From NCBI RefSeq assembly GCF_003325375.1, contig NZ_CP030862.1:4095501-4159500 (forward strand): DNA of 64,000 bases, written 5' to 3'. The notes under the pieces are model-generated. The model was given only the letters and a program-made list of their open reading frames with translations. It did no database searches and was not told the origin of the DNA. Below, piece after piece: positions 59,301 to 64,000 of this stretch. Source of the DNA: Streptomyces globosus (GTDB lineage Bacteria; Actinomycetota; Actinomycetes; Streptomycetales; Streptomycetaceae). Each line of letters opens with the position of its first letter. The stretch's first letter is position 1. Position numbers and translations under genes: made by a program.

Positions 59301-60183
59301 TCGCGGCCCGTGCGGCGAGCTTCAGGCTGAGCGGGTGGCCGCCGACGCGCTCGGCGAGGGCGCGGGCGACGGCCCCGTCGTCGATCCCGCGGCTGCGCAG
59401 GAGCGCGACCGCCGCGTCGGGACCGAGTTCGCCGAGTTCGATGGCGAGGGGGTCCACGACGCGGGCGGGGTGGTCCACGGGGGCGCGTCCGGCGACGATC
59501 CACCGCAGCCGCGGGTAGACCTTCTGAAGCACCGACCACATGGCCCACAGCCGGCCGATCGCGGGGTTGGCCCGGTACTGGGCCGCCTCGAAGGAGTCGA
59601 CGGCGACGACCAGCGGCGGGGCCGGGGCGCCGCCCGCCGGCGGCTGCTCCCCGGGATGCGCGGCCCCGACGGCCAGGGAGACGAGTTCGGCGACCTGCCG
59701 GACCAGCTCGGTCTCGCGGGTGCGGGCGGTGGTGTGGAACCGTTCGGCCGCGGTGCGCCCCATGCTCGACCGGGTGGAGGAGAGCCCGTACAGCTCGTCG
59801 ATGGCTCCCCGCTCCTCGCGCTGGGTGCGGGCGGTCTCCTCGCACCGGCCGGCGAGGGCGTCGAAGGCGGGGCGGTGGTCGGGGTACTGGACGCCGAGCT
59901 GCCGGGCCATCTCGCCGATGAGCGTGGCCGGTTCGTGGACGGACAGGGTGGGCCGCGCGAAGTCCACGTAGGCGAAGGGGAAGGGGAAGGGGGCGGTGAC
60001 GTCGTCGGGGAGGCAGTCGAGGAGGAACTTGGCCAGGAGGGTGCTCTTGCCCATGCCTCCGAGCCCGTGGATCAGCAGCGGGGGCCGTTCGGCCGGGCCG
60101 GTGCCGTCGGCTCCGTCGTCGAGGACGTACGCGCGCAGCCGGGACAGTTCGGCGGTGCGGCCGTAGAAGGCCTGCTGCTCCAT
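56365..60183 (-). CDS. STAND NTPase - effector-associated domain - trypsin fusion
   Basis: This 1,272-residue protein has a P-loop NTPase at the N-terminus (GLGGMGKSTLL, Lys46; a hydrophobic strand LVVAVDSFEAA as Walker B), winged-helix and helical parts, and a TPR-like acidic helical region (about 480-720). A Gly/Pro linker (about 724-820) is followed by a helical domain (about 870-985: PLLLAGIMPRYRGVLPVL, DLEAMNRVERLVDGSVPLEIWLRNAV). This domain resembles effector-associated domains that couple NTPases to effectors. The trypsin domain (about 1035-1250) has His1067, Asp1127 and Ser1198. The family acts as a switch: a trigger sensed by the repeats would license proteolysis. Its ATG overlaps the previous stop (TGATG) behind GGAGGAG. 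The exact domain class needs profile searches. Confidence 0.88.
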   Translation of the reverse strand: MEQQAFYGRTAELSRLRAYVLDDGADGTGPAERPPLLIHGLGGMGKSTLLAKFLLDCLPDDVTAPFPFPFAYVDFARPTLSVHEPATLIGEMARQLGVQYPDHRPAFDALAGRCEETARTQREERGAIDELYGLSSTRSSMGRTAAERFHTTARTRETELVRQVAELVSLAVGAAHPGEQPPAGGAPAPPLVVAVDSFEAAQYRANPAIGRLWAMWSVLQKVYPRLRWIVAGRAPVDHPARVVDPLAIELGELGPDAAVALLRSRGIDDGAVARALAERVGGHPLSLKLAARAAMTVGDGAEALGELVESLPRRRQVLRKVDQMLVQGLLYDRILRHIGNPSVRALAQGGLALRKITPELVRDVLAEPCGLRVDTAEQARTLFGLLARLDLMEPAGPGRIRHRPDLRAIMLRLSDTAGTALMRGVARRAVEFYAARPGAEARAEEIYHRLRLNENPRTVEERWEPGVERHLGGAADDMAPRSAAFLDGRLGGHTAGLPLHDADQEDWERITAREVEDLLAQGYLREAEARLAERRPWTPGSVLDPLLVETLARLGRRAEARAEADRAVDRAEEAGDADAELDLLLLAARLAEEDGDPAAADRALAEAEDLATGLGRDFDAMGALLARSRLAAATDAGPEAVTRLAERLRALPDEAMAQQPALVRAVAAEVSGRDPAALDHTLKVLGLPDADDAALEQLAESIRLAVAGQPRLGEALGRVLADAAGTAPQPPPPAGAGPPRAPAPPAGGGPPGGPVAAGGPALSGAPVEPGEAGGSVAPGGSGPPGGTVPPGAPGGPGRPPDAARAGPPAPAPEPAGEGTAGMLREARRRGTLGELARRLLVLRDDRGDLVSGVAAAMAAAAPGTARPVDPADTGKERLPRGLDRMNDTYLPREDILRLRDTALETGLADPSTRPLLLAGIMPRYRGVLPVLAAPGAQVQSDLEAMNRVERLVDGSVPLEIWLRNAVAQTAEAGPLAVFQSALDRVARDAAGEPDVPEPPSGETKEEIVFRDDTVPFEFLLAGEAAGRAVARLKVTPYEAGAPLGPGGYPHAGTGWLIAPGLLVTNHHVVNARTRTAAGRAPVDPGDLALQARNTRCRFDYGADAAAGATPPDEAAVAELLAWDEDLDYAVLRLADGPPREPLRIAADPLAVTPQEPVPVNIIQHPGGEPKRVALRNNLVYEADAKDVRYFTDTRGGSSGSPVLTDDWTVVALHRGTRRVEDVLYQGKTTAFVNVGTQISTIMQHLAEHSPAVHREIADAQALIGGRRPAEVV

Positions 60184-61823
60184 CACTCCTCCAACAGGCG
60201 GCGCAGCGGCTGGAGGAGGCGCACCCGCTCCAGCAGGCGCTCGAGCTGCCCGGGGTCGGGGATCCCGGCGGTGCCGGGGATCCGGGACAGCCAGAGCACG
60301 GCCTGGTGGGCGGCGGCGAGGGCGTCCGCGTCGAGCCGCCCGGCATCCGGGGGCCGCCCGCTGAGGTAGGCGAGGGCGATGCGCTCCGGTGCCGGGCCGG
60401 CCTGCACCTGGGCGAGGTTGGCCTCCAGGCAGCGCCGGGCGGCGGCCGGCCCGGGCAGGTCGGCGAGGGCGGCCTCCCGGGTGTCGTCGCGCATGGTCCA
60501 GACGGGCGGGTTCGTGGTGAGCGTCGTGCAGTCGTCGACGAGTTCCTGCTGGGCGCGGCCGGAGGGTTCGGCTTCGCCGGGCAGGCGCAGGGTGTCCGGT
60601 TCGAAGCGGACGAGGAGGCAGGCGGCCTGCCGGTAGGCCCGGCGCTCCTCGGACGGGGCCGCTGGCTCCAGGGCGGCCGGGGCGCCGAGCTCGCGGTGCA
60701 GCAGGCCGGCGTAGTCGGCGCCGGGCGCCAGGGACCGCCAGGCGCCGACGGCGGTCTCGGCGGCCGTGCACAGCCTGCGCATGAGGCTGTCGCCGGAGGC
60801 GGGCGCCTGTGCGGCCTCCCACACCGCCGCCGCGGAGGCCGCGGCCAGGCGGAGGGCTTCCGCGGGGGGTACGGGGGCCTGGGTGAAGTACGTGCGGAAG
60901 AAGTCGTCCACGTCGTCGCGTCCGAGGATGCGGGCCGTGTCCCGGCACACGGTCTTGCGGATCTCGTACGGCAGCTGCGGCATCGTCCCGGGGTAGCCGA
61001 GCAGGACCAGCCGGGGCGCGGTGCCCTCGGGTTCGGGCCCGTGCTCGAACAGGGCCTGGGCCAGCTGGCCGATGGCGTCCCAGGCATCGGAGGTCGAGGC
61101 GAGCCGGTCGCACTCGTCGAGGATGATCCAGAAGGCCTCGGGGGCCGCGGTGGCACGGGTGACGATCTGCTGGACGGCCCATTCGTGCGCGGACAGTGGA
61201 TCGTTCAACGGTGTCGGATTCAACTGCGGCGGCTCGGCCTCCGGGTTGAGGCGTGCGGCGATCTGCCGGATCAGCCGGGCGGCGGTCGTGGTGTGCGTCA
61301 GCGTCACGCGGACCGGGCGGAATCCGCAGTGCTGGCCGAGGTAGCGGATGAGGCTGTAGCTGTAGGAGCGCCCGCTGTCGGGTTCGCCGTCGACGACGAG
61401 GACGGTCTTCTCGGGGTCGGCGAGGAACTCCCTCAGCCGTTCGCGCAGCTGCGCGCGGTCGATGAACACCTCTGCGCCGTTGCGGAGCACGCCGGCGCGG
61501 AAGTGGTCCTGGTCGGAGACGTGCACGCGCTCGTCGTCGGCGATCCTGACCCGGAGGGCGAGGACCTGCGGCTGGAACTGGCTGGTGAGTTCGTCGAGGG
61601 TGAGCAGGACGTCGAGGAGGAAGAGCTGGGCGGTGATGCTCTGCCGCACGGCCCGGACCAGGGCGGCGGCGTTGTCCCCGGCCTTGGCGGTGAGGCTGAG
61701 CGAGCCGATGAACGCGGGCGGGTACCCGGCCTGCCGGAGGCGGTCGTGGGGGTCGGGGGTGTCCAGGAGGTAGTCCCGCACCCAGGCGGTGACCACGCCC
61801 CATTCGGTGTCGGTGAGCGGCAT
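60183..61823 (-). CDS. AAA/STAND-like ATPase with N-terminal effector-associated-like domain
   Basis: This 546-residue protein has an N-terminal helical domain of about 75 residues (WVRDYLLDTPDPHDRLRQAG, SLTAKAGDNAAALVRAVRQS), of effector-associated type. A second small domain follows (about 80-120), then an ATPase. Its P-loop reads GEPDSGRS (146-153), with Arg152 where a lysine is standard; Walker B is FWIILDECDRL (Asp237). The C-terminal 200 residues are helical. It is the first gene of the minus-strand operon and overlaps the STAND-trypsin gene by one base. It may recruit the caspase or trypsin proteins through like-with-like domain contacts, which is inference. Confidence 0.78.
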   Translation of the reverse strand: MPLTDTEWGVVTAWVRDYLLDTPDPHDRLRQAGYPPAFIGSLSLTAKAGDNAAALVRAVRQSITAQLFLLDVLLTLDELTSQFQPQVLALRVRIADDERVHVSDQDHFRAGVLRNGAEVFIDRAQLRERLREFLADPEKTVLVVDGEPDSGRSYSYSLIRYLGQHCGFRPVRVTLTHTTTAARLIRQIAARLNPEAEPPQLNPTPLNDPLSAHEWAVQQIVTRATAAPEAFWIILDECDRLASTSDAWDAIGQLAQALFEHGPEPEGTAPRLVLLGYPGTMPQLPYEIRKTVCRDTARILGRDDVDDFFRTYFTQAPVPPAEALRLAAASAAAVWEAAQAPASGDSLMRRLCTAAETAVGAWRSLAPGADYAGLLHRELGAPAALEPAAPSEERRAYRQAACLLVRFEPDTLRLPGEAEPSGRAQQELVDDCTTLTTNPPVWTMRDDTREAALADLPGPAAARRCLEANLAQVQAGPAPERIALAYLSGRPPDAGRLDADALAAAHQAVLWLSRIPGTAGIPDPGQLERLLERVRLLQPLRRLLEE

Positions 61824-62243
61824 TGCGCACCTGCCCGTCCGCCCGTGGGGCGGCCGACGGATCCACTGGTGGTATCTGTCATGGTTTCACCCGCTTCATC
61901 AGGGTGCAAGGCCGGGGTTCGGGGCCGGGGTGCAGGGCCGGGGAGCCGAGGGTGCGGACCTGCTCCGGCGCGGGGCGGTCGGCGCCCGGGTGGCCGGGGG
62001 CCGGTTGGTCGCAGCCGTTGCTCCGCCCGCATGCCGCGCGGGCGGACTCACACGGCCGCGTCCGGTCGGGACATCCGCTGCGGTGGCGGCCCCGGCCGGT
62101 ACGTCGTTCGGCCGCCCGCCGCTCCCCCGGCGGGTGCCGGTCCCGATCGGGCGGCACCGGCCTCCGCCGGGTTCGCGGGGAGCCGCGCCGCGGAACCATC
62201 CCCGAGGCATCCCGCCCCTGCACCGATCCCCGAGGAGGACCCC
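61824..62243. other. 420-bp divergent control region of the protease cluster
   Basis: It lies between the ATPase operon (leftward) and the caspase gene (rightward) and must hold both promoters. Leftward, TTGCAC at about 61904 is a possible -35 with a poor -10. No ORF is supported. No clear operator palindrome was found. Confidence 0.45.
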
Positions 62244-63047
62244 GTGCCCGCAGGACTCTCCGTCCACGTAGGACTCAACAGCGTCGACCCCGCCGCGTAC
62301 GGCGGGTGGGACGGCCGGCTGCTGGCGTGCGAGAACGACGCGCGCGACATGGCGGCGGTCGCCCGGGCCGCCGGCTTCGAGCCGACGGTGCTGCTCACCC
62401 CCGAGGGCACCGTGGACCGCGTCACGGCCGAGCTGCGCAAGGCCGCGGGGCGGCTGGACGACGGTGACATCCTGCTGTTCACGTACTCCGGCCACGGCGG
62501 CCAGGTCCCCGACGAGGAGGGCGACGAGCCGGACGCCCTCGACGAGACCCTCGTCCTCTTCGACCGCCAGTTCCTCGACGACGAGCTGCACCGGGAGTTC
62601 CGCCGCTTCTCCCCCGGCGTGCGGATCTTCTGCCTGCTGGACTGCTGCCACAGCGGGACGGCCACCGAGGCCGCCTCGCAGTCCGGCGGCGAGGGGGGTG
62701 CGGCGGTCCGCGTCATGCCCGCCGTACGCCAGCAGCAGCTCTTCGAACGCGACCGGGAGTTCTACCAGGAGCTCCAGCGCGAGCTGCGCAAGAACGGGGT
62801 GGACGGCGAGCCCGGCACCCTGCTGATCTCCGCCTGCCAGGACGACCAGTTCGCCCTCGACGGCCGGGTGAACGGCGCGTTCACCGAAGCCCTGCTGCGC
62901 GTGTGGGACGCGGGGGCCTTCTCCGGCGCCTACCGGGACTTCCACCGGGCCATCCGGGAGCGGCTGCCGCGCACGCAGGTGCCCAACCTGCACACCACCG
63001 GCAGCCCGTCGCCGGAGTTCCTCGGGCAGAAGCCCTTCACCGTCTGA
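62244..63047 (+). CDS. caspase-family (C14, metacaspase-like) protease
   Basis: This 267-residue protein is a single caspase-fold domain with the catalytic His84 in YSGHGGQ and Cys135 in LLDCCHSG. The N-terminal LSVHVGLNSVDPAAYGGWDGRL, ENDARDM and TLLISACQDDQ strands are those of bacterial caspase-like proteins. There is no prodomain, membrane helix or signal peptide. The acidic loop DEEGDEPDALDE could bind calcium as in metacaspases. The GTG start has GAGGAGG. It diverges from the ATPase-STAND-trypsin operon, with which it very likely forms one system. Confidence 0.9.
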   Translation: MPAGLSVHVGLNSVDPAAYGGWDGRLLACENDARDMAAVARAAGFEPTVLLTPEGTVDRVTAELRKAAGRLDDGDILLFTYSGHGGQVPDEEGDEPDALDETLVLFDRQFLDDELHREFRRFSPGVRIFCLLDCCHSGTATEAASQSGGEGGAAVRVMPAVRQQQLFERDREFYQELQRELRKNGVDGEPGTLLISACQDDQFALDGRVNGAFTEALLRVWDAGAFSGAYRDFHRAIRERLPRTQVPNLHTTGSPSPEFLGQKPFTV

Positions 63048-63125
63048 TCCGCCGCCGCGCGGACCGTGACTTCCGGCGCGGCCCGTCGTTGGTCACGGTG
63101 GTCAAGCGAAGTGCACCCGTGACGT

Positions 63126-63149
63126 CCCGGGCCCCCGCGGGGGTCCGGG
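63126..63149 (+). terminator. hairpin after the caspase gene
   Basis: Arms CCCGG and CCCCC (63126-63136) pair with GGGGG and CCGGG (63139-63149) with one mismatch, followed by ACTTTG. It lies about 80 bases past the caspase stop codon. Confidence 0.65.
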
Positions 63150-63264
63150 ACTTTGCGTTGGCCGCCGGACTCCGGCGCGCCGGGACCCCGTCGCGGGGAG
63201 AACTCGCTGGTCCGGGCGGCGCGGGGCTGACAGACTGGCGGCTTCGCACACCGGAGGAGGACAC

Positions 63265-63456
63265 ATGGCACAGGAGTCGGACGCGCCGCAGGACGAGTCG
63301 CCCGCCGAGGAGGCCAAGCGCAGGTTCCGCGAGGCCCTGGAGCGCAACGCGCGCAACGCGCGGGCCCAGCAGGCCCACCAGAGCCGGACGAAGATCCAGG
63401 GCATCAGCTCCGGGGCAGGCGGCGGGCAGAAGCGGACCCGCCGCAAGGCCGGCTGA
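63265..63456 (+). CDS. DUF5302 family protein
   Basis: This 63-residue, highly charged protein has an acidic start (QESDAPQDESPAEEAKRRFREALERN) and a basic tail (QKRTRRKAG) around a single helix. This pattern is typical of DUF5302, a small streptomycete family of unknown role. The ATG has GGAGGAGG. It is probably a separate unit from the caspase gene, as a hairpin intervenes. Confidence 0.85.
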   Translation: MAQESDAPQDESPAEEAKRRFREALERNARNARAQQAHQSRTKIQGISSGAGGGQKRTRRKAG

Positions 63457-63498
63457 CCGGCCCGCCCGAGCGCGCGCTGGGCCACATGGGTGACAGGC

Positions 63499-63526
63499 GA
63501 TAACCCCCGGCGGGAACGGCAGTTGA
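63499..63526 (+). promoter_or_regulatory. sigma-BldN-type promoter of the rodlin gene
   Basis: GATAAC (63499-63504) and AGTTGA (63521-63526) are separated by exactly 16 bases. They match the BldN consensus CGTAAC-N16-CGTTGA at TAAC and GTTGA. Rodlin and chaplin genes are known BldN targets. Transcription would start near 63533, about 50 bases before the rodlin ATG. Confidence 0.7.
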
Positions 63527-63585
63527 TCAGCTCGTCCCGCCGGGGACCACCATCCATGCGACAGCGCGACAGAAGGATCCTCCTC

Positions 63586-63996
63586 ATGCTCAAGAAGCTC
63601 ATGGCCACGACCGCCGCCACCGCAGCCGTGCTGGGCGCCGGTGCCGCGGCCGCCTCCCCGGCGATGGCCATCGGCAACGACAACGGCGTCAACACCGTCA
63701 ACGGCAACGACTCCGCGCAGATCTACGGCAACCAGGAGACCAAGGGCGCGATGAGCCCCCAGCTGGGCCTGGTCCAGGGCTCGCTGAACAAGCTCTGCGT
63801 CGGCCTGCCCGCCAAGGTCAACGCCCAGTCGCTGATCGGCGCCCTCAACATCGGCGTCCAGGACATCAACGTCCTGTCCAACCCGATGAACCAGCAGTGC
63901 GCCGAGAACTCCACCCAGGCCAAGGGCGACGAGTCCCTCTCCCACATCCTGGACAACATCCCGGTCCTCTCCGGCAACCTCTCCGCCGGCAGCTGA
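63586..63996 (+). CDS. rdlA: rodlin, aerial-hypha surface protein
   Basis: This 136-residue secreted protein has a signal peptide of about 28 residues (cleavage after PAMA). Rodlin signatures follow: AIGNDNGVNTVNGN, ETKGAMSPQLGLVQGSLNKLCVG, VQDINVLSNPMNQQCAENSTQAKGD and SHILDNIPVLSGN. Two cysteines are conserved. Rodlins organise chaplin fibrils into the rodlet layer that makes aerial hyphae and spores hydrophobic. No chaplin gene or second rodlin is in the window, but the sequence ends just after this gene. The symbol follows the family; which paralogue it is cannot be told. Confidence 0.9.
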   Translation: MLKKLMATTAATAAVLGAGAAAASPAMAIGNDNGVNTVNGNDSAQIYGNQETKGAMSPQLGLVQGSLNKLCVGLPAKVNAQSLIGALNIGVQDINVLSNPMNQQCAENSTQAKGDESLSHILDNIPVLSGNLSAGS

Positions 63997-64000
63997 ACCC

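Noticed and set aside
56338..60369. Open frame of more than 1,300 codons on the plus strand, opposite the STAND-trypsin gene
   Set aside because: Its translation is Gly/Val/Arg/Glu low complexity without any family motif; it is the antisense shadow of the minus-strand gene.
55000..63264. Bacterial gasdermin or other pore-forming effector linked to the proteases
   Set aside because: No small protein with gasdermin-like features is present; the nearest small genes are DUF5302 and a helical hypothetical protein.
1..64000. tRNA, rRNA, CRISPR, transposase or integrase genes
   Set aside because: Read on both strands; no tRNA-like TTCGAAT arms, repeat-spacer arrays or DDE/recombinase motifs were seen.

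Overview
The window is chromosomal DNA from a high-GC, sporulating actinomycete, almost certainly a Streptomyces. The reasons are the extreme G+C content, the many GTG starts behind GGAGG-type ribosome binding sites, families typical of the genus (rodlin, DUF2637, DUF6493, DUF6225, DUF5302, SpoIIE-type PP2C phosphatases), and long antisense open frames produced by GC-rich third codon positions. I see no rRNA, tRNA, CRISPR array, transposase or integrase.

Layout. 1-10.0 kb: end of an unknown gene; a secreted RTX-type protein; a minus-strand run of a GltD-like protein without GltB, an S9 peptidase and an MFS exporter; DUF6225; a subtilisin-like lipoprotein gene broken by a frameshift; and an AidB-like acyl-CoA dehydrogenase with its TetR regulator and a palindromic operator. 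10.1-14.6 kb: a HelD/HelR-type helicase, a compact promoter plus terminator module pointing the other way, and small genes ending in an ATP-grasp enzyme. 15-18.3 kb: small lineage proteins, including a DUF2637 membrane protein. 18.3-28.7 kb: EEP-family phosphodiesterase, PAS-GAF-SpoIIE phosphatase, a secreted I36-like protein, a 1,300-residue XRE-STAND-WD40 protein, an NlpC/P60 hydrolase and a secreted beta-lactamase-family hydrolase. 28.7-39.0 kb: methyltransferase, a GntR(YtrA)-ABC operon under a perfect 17-bp-arm palindrome, a three-gene operon with an unusual sigma factor, an OmpR/histidine kinase pair with a tandem-site intergenic region and a PepSY-like target, hemerythrin, IclR and a monooxygenase.

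39.0-41.9 kb looks acquired or rearranged: two broken gene fragments flank CxxC-rich small proteins, an XRE-TPR-like regulator and two tiny divergent ORFs. 41.9-54.6 kb returns to ordinary genes: RraA, secreted phospholipase D, RDD protein, DUF6493 plus SWIM protein, MASE1 plus PP2C, and an RpiR regulator.

55.3-63.0 kb is the most interesting part. Three tightly coupled minus-strand genes encode an ATPase with a degenerate P-loop, a STAND NTPase fused through a Gly/Pro linker to an effector-associated-like domain and a trypsin domain, and a second trypsin-like protease. A caspase-family protease is divergently transcribed. All three catalytic triads or dyads look intact. I read this as an NTPase-controlled protease cascade of the biological-conflict or abortive-infection type, with no recognised pore-forming effector nearby. 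The window ends with DUF5302 and a rodlin gene preceded by a good sigma-BldN promoter.
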